DNA of 39,591 bases from SIG607 sp045533195 (lineage in GTDB: Bacteria; Bacillota; Clostridia; Oscillospirales; Acutalibacteraceae). Below are positions 14,849 through 22,563 of the stretch, piece after piece; position 1 is the first letter of the stretch, and each line of letters opens with the position of its first letter. Under the pieces are notes generated by a model. The model saw only the letters and a list, made by a program, of their open reading frames with translations. It was not told the DNA's origin and made no database searches. Where the stretch lies: NCBI GenBank assembly GCA_045533195.1, contig JAZSHI010000010.1:1-39591 (forward strand), given 5' to 3'. Position numbers and translations under genes: made by a program.

Positions 14849-16012
14849 ATGGATATTAAAATTTTTACTAAAATGCTAAAGGACAAGCATTTTACCGATT
14901 ATCAAAAAATGCAATATAAATACGGAGAAGATTTTAATGCTTTTTTGCAGACCTTAGAAGAATTATATTATAAAACTTTGCCGCTTTTGGATTTTGATGA
15001 TAATAACATTGTTTTTATCGAAAATCACGCGGCGGTAAATCAAAGTGCTGTAAAACTTTTGTTACAATCACAAGGAGGGCATTACGGTATTAAGGCAGCC
15101 GAGGATGAGATTGTTGCAACCTCTGCCATTGAAAGTATCGACTTTAGCAGAGACAGTGTGCGCAGAATCCTGAAAGGTATGGCACCGAAGGACGAGCAGG
15201 AGAACAGAATTTTAGGGATTAAGCACGGCCTTGAGTTTATTGCCGATACCGCTAACAAAATTACCGAAGAAAACCTTTTTAAGCTCTATATGATGACGGT
15301 TGGTGATTTTCTAACCGATGATAATAAATTAGCCGAAGGCAATTTCTATAGACACGATACAGTTTATGTTGTCAGCGACCATCTTGAACATTCGGGACTT
15401 GAATATAAAAAGGTTCCGCAGTTTATGAATTCGCTTATAGCATTTGTTAATGCAGAAGACGATATTAACGACCTTGCAAAAGCTGCGATTATTCATTTTT
15501 ATATTGCTTTTTTGCATCCCTATTTTGACGGCAACGGCAGAATGGCGCGGCTTGTGCATTTGTGGTTTTTGATTCAAAAGGGTTATCAGTCAGCATTGTT
15601 TATTCCGTTTTCAAGTCAAATCGAAAAAAGCCGCAAGGCGTATTATGATGCTTACACGGCTATTGAAGAGAACAAAAAGTATAGCGGTAAAATTGATGTA
15701 ACTCCGTTCATTCTTTATTTCATAAATAATGTGTACAACAAAATGAATGAAGGTTCTGCCGCCGTTGAAACCTTAACTGTTTATGATGATGCCGTTAAGG
15801 ACGGTAAGGTGACAGAAAAAGAAACAAAGCTCTGGAAGTTTGTGCTTTCTTTCTACGGTACAGAAGAGTTCTCTACAAAACAGCTTGAAAAGGATTTTGG
15901 TGATGCTGCCTATGCAACCATCAGAGGTTTTGTTCTTAAATTTGAAGATTTAGGACTTCTTTCTTCTGTTAAGTACGGACCGAGAGTTAAGTATAAAGTT
16001 TTAAATAAGTAA
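14849..16012 (+). CDS. Fic-domain AMP-transferase
   Basis: A 387-residue Fic protein, which typically transfers AMP from ATP to a hydroxyl on a target protein. The catalytic loop HPYFDGNGR is complete at about 223-231 with His223. An N-terminal inhibitory-helix motif of class II type is visible at 91-95 (TSAIE, followed by Ser where Gly/Asn is usual), placing the autoinhibitory Glu upstream of the core. The C-terminal 80 residues look like a winged helix (EEFSTKQLEKDFG and ATIRGFVLKFEDLGLL), as in many Fic proteins with a DNA-binding tail. AT-rich DNA precedes it, with a strong promoter, tandem operator-like repeats and GGAGG upstream of the ATG. No separate antitoxin gene is adjacent. Confidence 0.92.
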   Translation: MDIKIFTKMLKDKHFTDYQKMQYKYGEDFNAFLQTLEELYYKTLPLLDFDDNNIVFIENHAAVNQSAVKLLLQSQGGHYGIKAAEDEIVATSAIESIDFSRDSVRRILKGMAPKDEQENRILGIKHGLEFIADTANKITEENLFKLYMMTVGDFLTDDNKLAEGNFYRHDTVYVVSDHLEHSGLEYKKVPQFMNSLIAFVNAEDDINDLAKAAIIHFYIAFLHPYFDGNGRMARLVHLWFLIQKGYQSALFIPFSSQIEKSRKAYYDAYTAIEENKKYSGKIDVTPFILYFINNVYNKMNEGSAAVETLTVYDDAVKDGKVTEKETKLWKFVLSFYGTEEFSTKQLEKDFGDAAYATIRGFVLKFEDLGLLSSVKYGPRVKYKVLNK

Positions 16013-16071
16013 AAAGCGGAAAAAATCTTTTTGTCACAATAAATAATTGATATAAAAGCGAGGTCATAATT

Positions 16072-16782
16072 ATGAAAAAAGCCTATGAAGTATTAAAAAA
16101 TACATCGTCATCAAAGTCACACACCCGTATAAAGCTCCTTGGAGACTCCATCACCCACGGTGTCGGAGGCACAAATTTTGCGCAGAACGGCCACTCTTTT
16201 ATAAAAGACTTTGCGCGAAACCCGAACGGTTACTGCTGGGCGAATAAATTCAAGAGCTATATGGAAGAAAACTACAATTGCTCGGTTATAAACAATGCCT
16301 GTACCGGTACAACCATTGAATTTATCATAAGTAATTTTGACACTTTGGTTGAAAAGGATGATGACCTTATAATTTGTACCATTGGCACAAATAACCGCCA
16401 CGTTTATTTTAGAACAGGCTACAAGCCAACCCGTGAGGAGCTCGGAACTGAATTTTATAACAACGTGGTAAAGCTTTACAATATGTTAGATGAAGCTCGT
16501 AAAAACGTTATCTTTATGGCAAATATTCCTGCCAGCACTGCTAACGAGCAAGATGGTGAAGACTACTGGCGAATCTTACATATGGATGATATTAATGCCA
16601 TTTATAAAAAAGCAGAGGAAAACCTCGGTTTTGCCCTTATAAGTATGTATGATTTATTTACCGAATACTGTCAGACCAATAATATTACCGTTAATTCCCT
16701 GCTGAGCGACGGGCTTCATCCCAATGACCGCGGATATGACGTGATGTATGATTTAATACTCAAAGAATTACAGTTATCTTAA
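16072..16782 (+). CDS. SGNH/GDSL-family hydrolase
   Basis: A 236-residue SGNH-fold esterase or lipase. Block I is GDSITHGVGG (about 24-33, with Ser26), block III contains the Asn in IGTNNRH (about 103-109) and block V is SDGLHPNDRGYD (Asp213, His216). There is no signal peptide, so it is probably cytoplasmic. Possible substrates are acyl or acetyl esters of sugars or lipids; the sequence does not decide. GAGGTC lies about 8 bases before the ATG. It is 59 bp downstream of fic in the same direction with no clear terminator between them, so read-through is possible. Confidence 0.9.
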   Translation: MKKAYEVLKNTSSSKSHTRIKLLGDSITHGVGGTNFAQNGHSFIKDFARNPNGYCWANKFKSYMEENYNCSVINNACTGTTIEFIISNFDTLVEKDDDLIICTIGTNNRHVYFRTGYKPTREELGTEFYNNVVKLYNMLDEARKNVIFMANIPASTANEQDGEDYWRILHMDDINAIYKKAEENLGFALISMYDLFTEYCQTNNITVNSLLSDGLHPNDRGYDVMYDLILKELQLS

Positions 16783-16814
16783 TCTGCAAAGTCTATTTTT
16801 TTACCCCTTTTGTC

Positions 16815-16843
16815 TTGTTTTTAAATTTGATTTGTGGTAAAAT
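16815..16843 (+). promoter_or_regulatory. Promoter of the phosphofructokinase gene
   Basis: TTGTTT (16815-16820), 17 bases, TAAAAT (16838-16843), 36 bases before the ATG, with AGAGGAG as the ribosome site. Confidence 0.65.
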
Positions 16844-16879
16844 ATTGGCAGATTAGATAAAGTAGAGGAGAAAATTTTT

Positions 16880-18109
16880 ATGAATATTGCTGTTGCACAG
16901 TCAGGCGGCCCTACCTGCGCAATTAACGCTTCTCTTTTAGGCGTTTTTAAGGGTGCTTTAAAATATGATGAAATCGGCATAGTTTACGGCTCTCTAAATG
17001 GTATTGAAGGACTCATTAACGATAATCTCGTTAATCTTGTTAATGCCTTTGCCGATGACACCGATATCGAGCTTATAAGACAAACCCCTTCTTCCCTTTT
17101 AGGCTCCTGCCGTTATAAATTGCCTGCCTTTGATAAAAACCCCGATGTTTATAAGGCGATTCTTTCCACACTTCAAAAGTATGATATAGGAGCTTTTTTC
17201 TATATCGGCGGTAATGACTCTATGGATACCGTAATGAAGCTGAATAAATATTTTAAGGAAAAGGGTATAGATATTAAGGTTATCGGTGTGCCCAAAACCA
17301 TAGATAACGACCTTCCCGAAACCGACCACACCCCCGGCTTTGGTTCTGCGGCAAAATATCTTGCTACCACGCTTTTAGAGATAACCCGTGACAGCAGTGT
17401 TTATGACCTTGACAGTGTTACAATAGTTGAAATTATGGGCAGAGATACAGGTTGGCTTACCGCTTCCACGTCAATTCTTTATGCATGCGGCGAGTCTGCT
17501 CCCCATCTTATTTATCTTCCCGAAAAGCCCTTTTCTGTCAAACAGTTTGTTGAAGACGTAAAAGAAGTACAGAAAAAGCACCGCTCTGTTATTGTTGCAG
17601 TATCCGAGGGTATAGGTTTGAGCGAGGAAGATATAGGTCAGTTCCAGTCAGGAAAGGTTGACAACTTCGGTCACAAATATCTTGCAGGCGCAGGAAAAGC
17701 ATTAGAAAAAATAGTCCAACGAGACATTAAATGCAAGGTTCGTTCCATTGAGCTTAACGTAATGCAGCGTTGTTCTTCTCATTTGGCTTCAGAATGTGAT
17801 ATTACCGAAGCCGAAGAAATAGGTGCTGCCGCTGTTAAGGCTGCCCTCAGCGGACTCTCAGGCAAGATGATGACCTTTAAGCGTGTACGTAACAGTCCGT
17901 ACACAGTAAAAATAGACTGCATTGATGTGGATAAGGTCGCAAACCGCATTAAGTACTTCCCAAATGAATGGATAAACGAAGAAAATAACGGCATAACAAG
18001 TGATGCTATAGAATACTTTTTACCGCTTATCAGAGGCGAACAAACCTTCCATATGCAAAACGGTTTACCGAAGCACTACATTTTAAATGGTGCTAAATCA
18101 AAAGACTAA
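16880..18109 (+). CDS. pfp: 6-phosphofructokinase, PPi-dependent type
   Basis: A 409-residue phosphofructokinase that converts fructose 6-phosphate to the 1,6-bisphosphate. The phosphoryl-donor motif is GGNDSM (about 110-115) rather than the GGDGS of ATP enzymes. The catalytic loop is PKTIDND (138-144) with Lys in place of Gly; both changes mark pyrophosphate-specific enzymes. Other family blocks are AQSGGPTCAINA at the N-terminus, DHTPGFGSAAKY (149-160) and EIMGRDTGWLTA. The length fits the bacterial PPi-PFK clade. The reaction would be reversible. It is followed after 17 bp by a metallo-beta-lactamase-fold gene, probably in one operon. Confidence 0.92.
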   Translation: MNIAVAQSGGPTCAINASLLGVFKGALKYDEIGIVYGSLNGIEGLINDNLVNLVNAFADDTDIELIRQTPSSLLGSCRYKLPAFDKNPDVYKAILSTLQKYDIGAFFYIGGNDSMDTVMKLNKYFKEKGIDIKVIGVPKTIDNDLPETDHTPGFGSAAKYLATTLLEITRDSSVYDLDSVTIVEIMGRDTGWLTASTSILYACGESAPHLIYLPEKPFSVKQFVEDVKEVQKKHRSVIVAVSEGIGLSEEDIGQFQSGKVDNFGHKYLAGAGKALEKIVQRDIKCKVRSIELNVMQRCSSHLASECDITEAEEIGAAAVKAALSGLSGKMMTFKRVRNSPYTVKIDCIDVDKVANRIKYFPNEWINEENNGITSDAIEYFLPLIRGEQTFHMQNGLPKHYILNGAKSKD

Positions 18110-18126
18110 AAACAGAGGTGTTTATT

Positions 18127-18873
18127 ATGAAGATTACATTTTTAGGAACAAGCCACGGCGTACCCGAAAAGAATAGACGTTGCTCCTGTACTATGGTTGA
18201 AATTGAAGGAAATATTTATTTTATTGATATGGGTATAAATGCTCTCGAAGAGCTTAAAAACCGCGACCTTGACAGCAAGGACGTAAAGGCTGTATTTATC
18301 ACCCACAACCATTTTGACCATACAGGCGGTCTTTATCCCTTTTTAGCAGGTCTTAACTGCTGGTGGCACCGTTTTTCTGACACCGCTATTTATCTTCCTG
18401 CGCCAAAGAGTCAGCTTATTAATGCTATGGAACAGTTAAAAATGGCAACAGGCGGTGAAAGCCCCGACTTTAAAAACGAATTTGTTGAAATCGAGGCTGG
18501 TCAAATTTATGACGACGGCGTTTTAAAGGTTACAGCTTTTAGAACAAAGCACTGCGAAGTTTCCTTTGCCTTCCTTTTTGAAGCAGAGGGCAAACGCGCA
18601 TTCTTCAGCGGTGATATGAGTTATAAAGGGCCCAAAGACGACTTCCCTACTCAAATACTTGAGAAAGATAATGATTTGCTTGTTTTAGAAAGCGCTCACT
18701 TTGATGCTCCCGATCTTTTAGAGGTCTTTTGCGGCAAGGAAGATAAAATCAAAAAAATCCGCTTTACCCACTATACAAATCAGCGTATTCCTTTAATTGA
18801 AGAATTTATCAAAGCTTATAAAGGCGAGGACGTACAGATACTCGAAAGAGACGGTATAGAAATAGTTTTATAG
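18127..18873 (+). CDS. MBL-fold metallohydrolase
   Basis: A 248-residue metallo-beta-lactamase-fold hydrolase. The metal site THNHFDHTGG is at about 59-68, with later ligands likely in RTKHCEVS, FFSGDMSY (Asp) and RFTHYTN (His). The N-terminal MKITFLGTSHGVP resembles RNase Z/PhnP-like members, but the long exosite arm of RNase Z is not evident and no substrate can be named. I chose the ATG at 18127, with AGAGGTG 6 bases upstream, over an in-frame GTG at 18118. It is the second gene after pfp. Confidence 0.88.
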   Translation: MKITFLGTSHGVPEKNRRCSCTMVEIEGNIYFIDMGINALEELKNRDLDSKDVKAVFITHNHFDHTGGLYPFLAGLNCWWHRFSDTAIYLPAPKSQLINAMEQLKMATGGESPDFKNEFVEIEAGQIYDDGVLKVTAFRTKHCEVSFAFLFEAEGKRAFFSGDMSYKGPKDDFPTQILEKDNDLLVLESAHFDAPDLLEVFCGKEDKIKKIRFTHYTNQRIPLIEEFIKAYKGEDVQILERDGIEIVL

Positions 18874-18880
18874 AAAAATT

Positions 18881-19016
18881 ATGGTTGATTATCATTGCTA
18901 CCGCGAATATATCGAAAGCGACGGCGCCCGACTTTTTACAGATGAGCGGCAAGTTCAAGTGGTTTTGTGAAATGTATAAAAAGAACAGTACGCTTCAGAA
19001 AAACTTTAGACTTTAA
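18881..19016 (+). pseudogene. Decayed coding remnant, unrecognised
   Basis: Two short overlapping frames look like one broken peptide. Frame 1 (ATG 18881, TGA 18968-18970) contains YREYIESDGARLFTD. Frame 2 (ATG 18942, TAA 19014-19016) reads MSGKFKWFCEMYKKN and onward to NFRL. A one-base shift near the TTTTT at 18933-18937 would join them into a plausible protein-like C-terminus. Codon choice looks coding, but I do not recognise the family. It could be chance. Confidence 0.35.
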
Positions 19017-19020
19017 ACAT

Positions 19021-19062
19021 AAAAAACCGAGATAATGCATTTGGCGTTATCTCGGTTTTTTT
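19021..19062. terminator. Bidirectional terminator
   Basis: AAAAAACCGAGATAA (19021-19035) pairs with TTATCTCGGTTTTTT (19047-19061), giving T-runs on both strands. The right arm contains the stop codon and the last codons of the XRE regulator gene. Confidence 0.88.
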
Positions 19063-19262
19063 ACATCTGTGCGGCAGATGAAATAATCTGCGGAAACTCC
19101 GTAAAAATCACAAAGTTTAATCAAATCTTCTATTTTTAGTTCTGCTCTACCCGACTCAATATGACTGTAGCCTTGTTGACTTTTATTAAGAACCTTTCCC
19201 AACTGAGACTGCGTCAAATCCCTGTCTTCACGCAAATTTTTCATTCGCTCTCTGTACTCCAT
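19047..19262 (-). CDS. XRE-family helix-turn-helix regulator
   Basis: A 71-residue DNA-binding protein with a single HTH_3 domain: MKNLREDRDLTQSQLGKVLN (helices 1-2), QQGYSHIESGRAEL (recognition region), IEDLIKLCDFYGVSADYFI (helices 4-5). I chose ATG 19262 (MEYRERMKN) because this is where XRE domains start; an upstream in-frame ATG lacks a ribosome site. It is divergent from an acyl-adenylate ligase gene. The shared region holds two palindromes that are good operator candidates, so autoregulation and control of the ligase are likely. Confidence 0.88.
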   Translation of the reverse strand: MEYRERMKNLREDRDLTQSQLGKVLNKSQQGYSHIESGRAELKIEDLIKLCDFYGVSADYFICRTDVKKPR

Positions 19263-19302
19263 AATTGCACCCACTTTATTTAATGACATAATTATGGTAT
19301 CA

Positions 19303-19346
19303 TACTCAATATTTGAGTATTGACTTTTACTCAGAAATTGAGTAAA
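19303..19346. promoter_or_regulatory. Paired operator palindromes and promoter of the ligase gene
   Basis: TACTCAA-TAT-TTGAGTA (19303-19319) and TTTACTCA-GAAAT-TGAGTAAA (19326-19346) share the half-site ACTCA and have centres 25 bp apart. A plus-strand promoter TTGACT (19320-19325), 17 bases, TAAACT (19343-19348) has its spacer covered by the second palindrome. Confidence 0.8.
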
Positions 19347-19380
19347 CTTAATGTAATATACTGCTTAAAGGGGTAAAAAA

Positions 19381-21027
19381 ATGAAAAATCATTATGAAGA
19401 ATACATACCGCAAAACTTATCTGTATATCAGTATTTCCAAAAAAATGCCGAAAATTATCTTAATAATACTGCCATATCATTTTACGGAAAAAATTTTTCC
19501 TATGGCGAAACTCTCACAAATATCAACGAAATAGTACGGGCTTTGCGCGCCTACGGAATCAAAAAGGACGACGTGGTAGCTTCTTCTCTTCCTGGAACGC
19601 CCGAAGGCATATTTTTAATATATGCAATCAACAAAATAGGCGCCATATACTGTGCCTTTGACTGCCGAGCCAAGAAAGAAGAGATTAAGGAAACCGTATC
19701 TGTTTTTTCTCCCAAATTATGCTTTATCCCCGACTTTCAGGTCAAAGAGTTTGCGGACATAACTGACTGCAACATTGTATATATAAATCCCGCTCATTCC
19801 ATAGGCTCTTTTTCGAAATTCTTTTCTTGCGTTGCAGATTTGTTTACAGGAAGAAATTTTTTGGTTTCGAAAAAGAAAAACCTGATTTCCTACGATAGCT
19901 TTATTAATGCTGTTATAGACGGCGAAGATATCACTGCGCAAACTTCTACGAATAATATTTTCGGATATTTTTATACCAGCGGAACTACCCACGGAAGAAA
20001 AAGTATAATTCTTACCAATGAAAATATTAATGCCGCCGTAATTCAGCATAAAAATGCCAATAAGAACTTAAAGGCAGGTGACTCTATTCTAAATATAATG
20101 CCTCTTTTCACCTGTTACAGCGTAACAATAGCCGTTCATTTGCCTTTGATTACAGGAATAAGAGTGAATCTTATTCCTCTTGTTAACACAAAAAAGCTCA
20201 AAAACATTTTATTAAAGGAAAAGCCAAATTATTTCATCTCTGTACCGGCTCATTGGGAATATTTCATAAAATCAGATTTTAAAGGCTGTGACCTTTCATT
20301 TTTAAAAACCGCTATCGTAGGCGGAGATACCATGACCGAAAAAGAGCAAAAAGTCATAAATGATATTTTTAAAAAATGCAATTGTAATAATCCGATTGTA
20401 ATAGGTTACGGATTATCGGAAAGCACCTCTACCGCCACCACAACCGTTCTTTCTTCTCCTATAGGAAGTGTCGGGATGCCTCTTATAAATACCCTTATCG
20501 GAATATTTGAAACAGACACTGATAAAAAAGTGTCTGTAGGTCATAAAGGGGAAATATGTATATGCAGTCCTTCTGTGTGCAAGGGGTATTATAAAGAGGA
20601 AGCTCTCAATGAAAAACTTCTAAAAATTCATTCCGACGGAAAAACGTGGTTGCATACCGGTGATATAGGATATGTAGATGAAAGCGGCGCTCTGTTTTTC
20701 TGCGAGAGAATAAAAAGAATGTATGTGCGCTTTGATGGCACAAAAGTTTCCCCTTATTCAATAGAGCAGGCAATTATAAAATGCCCTCTTGTAAGCAAAT
20801 GTTTGGTTGTTGGAATTAAAGATAGCGAACATTCACACGGAAAATGTGCAAGAGCTTATATTGAGCTAAAAAACAACGTCAATAAAAAAACTGCAAAAGA
20901 ACAATTGTATAAATATTTTAATAAACACCTTGATGAACATATGGTGCCAAAGGAATTGATTTTAGTCGAGCGATTACCTCATACCGTTAACGGCAAATTA
21001 GATTATTTTGTAGATTTAGATAAATAA
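19381..21027 (+). CDS. Acyl-adenylate ligase (ANL superfamily)
   Basis: A 548-residue AMP-forming ligase that would activate a carboxylic acid as acyl-AMP and pass it to CoA or a carrier protein. Motifs: P-loop YTSGTTHGRKS (about 199-209), YGLSEST (about 340), LHTGDIGYVDESG (about 423-435), and the C-terminal lysine motif HTVNGKLDY near the end. AAGGGG lies 7 bases before the ATG. The substrate is not evident. It is divergent from an XRE regulator with paired operators at its promoter. There is no carrier protein directly beside it, but a carrier-rich acyl operon lies about 4 kb further on. Two lipoprotein genes follow. Confidence 0.9.
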   Translation: MKNHYEEYIPQNLSVYQYFQKNAENYLNNTAISFYGKNFSYGETLTNINEIVRALRAYGIKKDDVVASSLPGTPEGIFLIYAINKIGAIYCAFDCRAKKEEIKETVSVFSPKLCFIPDFQVKEFADITDCNIVYINPAHSIGSFSKFFSCVADLFTGRNFLVSKKKNLISYDSFINAVIDGEDITAQTSTNNIFGYFYTSGTTHGRKSIILTNENINAAVIQHKNANKNLKAGDSILNIMPLFTCYSVTIAVHLPLITGIRVNLIPLVNTKKLKNILLKEKPNYFISVPAHWEYFIKSDFKGCDLSFLKTAIVGGDTMTEKEQKVINDIFKKCNCNNPIVIGYGLSESTSTATTTVLSSPIGSVGMPLINTLIGIFETDTDKKVSVGHKGEICICSPSVCKGYYKEEALNEKLLKIHSDGKTWLHTGDIGYVDESGALFFCERIKRMYVRFDGTKVSPYSIEQAIIKCPLVSKCLVVGIKDSEHSHGKCARAYIELKNNVNKKTAKEQLYKYFNKHLDEHMVPKELILVERLPHTVNGKLDYFVDLDK

Positions 21028-21081
21028 ACCTTGTATGCTGACATTTTGTATGGTAAAATATCAGCGTATGGAGGCGAAATT

Positions 21082-21573
21082 ATGAAAAAATTAGTTTCTC
21101 TTGTTTTATTACTTATATTTATTTTTACCCTTGGAGGTTGCGCTGTTAAGGATACCAAAGAAAAGGTTTTTACAAAAAATGAATTTAATATTACCCTTAA
21201 CGAAGCATACGTAGAAAGTGAGCAGGAAGGCTTTTATGCTTGTTTTGATTCTGCCACCGTTGCGGTTTTTGTGGTTAAAGAAAGCTTTGATATTATGGAA
21301 GGCTTTAGTGATTATACCATTGAGCAATATGCTAACATTGTTATGTATAACTGCAGTGATAAAAATCCTTCCCTTCACCAAAAAGACGGTATAAACTACA
21401 TTGAATACAGCTTTAAAAACACCGAGCTTAATAAAACCTACAACTATCTTATTGCTCTTTATAAATCCGACTATGCCTTCTATATGGTGCAATTCACCTG
21501 TGAGGACAAGGATTATACAGAGTATAAAGACTATTTCCTTGACAGAGCAAAAACCGTAAAGTTTGGTGAGTAA
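21082..21573 (+). CDS. Small lipoprotein of unknown function
   Basis: A 163-residue predicted lipoprotein. ATG 21082, preceded by GGAGG, begins a signal peptide (MKKLVSLVLLLIFIFTLGGC) with lipobox LGGC. The mature part is alpha/beta, about 140 residues, rich in Lys and aromatic residues, and resembles PsbP/DUF-type single-domain lipoproteins only in general form. I do not recognise it firmly. It is followed after 1 bp by a second lipoprotein gene and starts about 54 bp after the ligase stop, so the three may be co-transcribed. Confidence 0.8.
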   Translation: MKKLVSLVLLLIFIFTLGGCAVKDTKEKVFTKNEFNITLNEAYVESEQEGFYACFDSATVAVFVVKESFDIMEGFSDYTIEQYANIVMYNCSDKNPSLHQKDGINYIEYSFKNTELNKTYNYLIALYKSDYAFYMVQFTCEDKDYTEYKDYFLDRAKTVKFGE

Positions 21574-21574
21574 T

Positions 21575-22432
21575 ATGACAAAGAAAATTCTTGCATTTTT
21601 TCTTGCCGTCTTAATGCTCGTTTCCCTTTGCGGATGTAAAAACAAAGAGCCTGAAATTTACGAAAGCAATGCAATAGAAAATCTCAGTCTTTACGTAAAT
21701 AATTCCTATAAAGGCGAAAAATTAATGATTTACTGCCTTTATACTGTAAAAGCAATAGAAAATGACGTAACCTTCTTTTACTTTACTCAAAACGGCAGTT
21801 CTATAGGAAGTGGCGCAACCCTTACCGTTAACTCTGTTAACGAATATGATGATTTATACTGTGCAAATCCCGTGGCAAGTGCTCCCTTTGAAATAACTCC
21901 CCTTACAAACGCCGCCCTCGGTCAGACACTTAAAAAGGGGGAAAGCTTGGATTTTATTTCTGCATTTTTAGTCAACAAGGATGACCTTACCGTAAACGGA
22001 AAAATAGTTTTAACGGTTATTGCAAAAAACGGATACTGCGAAAAACAGGAAATACCAATAAGCAAAATAACCTATATCGAATCGGGCGAAAAACTTGCCC
22101 GACAAATAGCGCCGGACGGAAAAACCGAAGAGGAGCTCCTACGTGAGCAGGAAATCGAAAGCATCGACGGGGAATTGCTGACAAAAACAACAAAAGCCCT
22201 TGAAGGTACTTGGGAATATGAATATAACGGTGAAAAAATCGAACTTACCTTTGAAAAGGGAAAATACAAAGAAACCAAAACCAAAAAGGATGCTAAAAAG
22301 CCTTACGAAACCTTAAAGGGCACCTACTCTATTCGTAAAAAGGTTATTTTAGTTACTCTTGGTAACGGCGAAGAAAAGAGAATCCCCTATACCTTCCAAA
22401 ATGAAAAGCTAACAATTTCCTTTACTTTTTAA
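21575..22432 (+). CDS. Lipoprotein with DUF5067-like and lipocalin-like parts
   Basis: A 285-residue predicted lipoprotein. The signal peptide ends at lipobox LCGC. The ATG at 21575 follows the previous stop by one base; GGTGAG just upstream serves as ribosome site. Residues about 35-170 form an immunoglobulin-like region similar in style to DUF5067 surface proteins. Residues about 200-285 (ALEGTWEYEY, KGTYSIRKK, ITLGNGEE-like strands) look like a small lipocalin-type beta barrel. Domain names are from pattern memory. It probably sits on the outer face of the membrane. Confidence 0.78.
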   Translation: MTKKILAFFLAVLMLVSLCGCKNKEPEIYESNAIENLSLYVNNSYKGEKLMIYCLYTVKAIENDVTFFYFTQNGSSIGSGATLTVNSVNEYDDLYCANPVASAPFEITPLTNAALGQTLKKGESLDFISAFLVNKDDLTVNGKIVLTVIAKNGYCEKQEIPISKITYIESGEKLARQIAPDGKTEEELLREQEIESIDGELLTKTTKALEGTWEYEYNGEKIELTFEKGKYKETKTKKDAKKPYETLKGTYSIRKKVILVTLGNGEEKRIPYTFQNEKLTISFTF

Positions 22433-22438
22433 CAAATT

Positions 22439-22471
22439 AAACCGCACCTTGTAAAAATGGTGCGGTTTTTT
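22439..22471 (+). terminator. Terminator after the lipoprotein genes
   Basis: AAACCGCACC / GGTGCGGTTT with a 10-base loop and a following T-run, 7 bases after the stop codon. Confidence 0.9.
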
Positions 22472-22527
22472 ATGTCGAAAAGCGCGAATATTTATAATTA
22501 TTGTCAATAGAAATAATAAAAAATTTA

Positions 22528-22536
22528 TGATATAAT
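22528..22536 (+). promoter_or_regulatory. Extended -10 promoter of the anion permease gene
   Basis: TGATATAAT is an extended -10 element; no good -35 is visible at normal spacing. The transcript would start about 20 bases before the TTG start codon. Confidence 0.55.
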
Positions 22537-22563
22537 CTCTCCTTGTGAAAAGGAGGGATTATT

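Noticed and set aside
14076..16012. Fic/antitoxin operon
   Set aside because: The Fic gene has its own promoter, a terminator separates it from the upstream genes, and no small Fic-inhibitor gene is adjacent.
21109..21645. Minus-strand 178-residue open frame
   Set aside because: Antisense to the lipoprotein genes; no ribosome site or recognisable motif.
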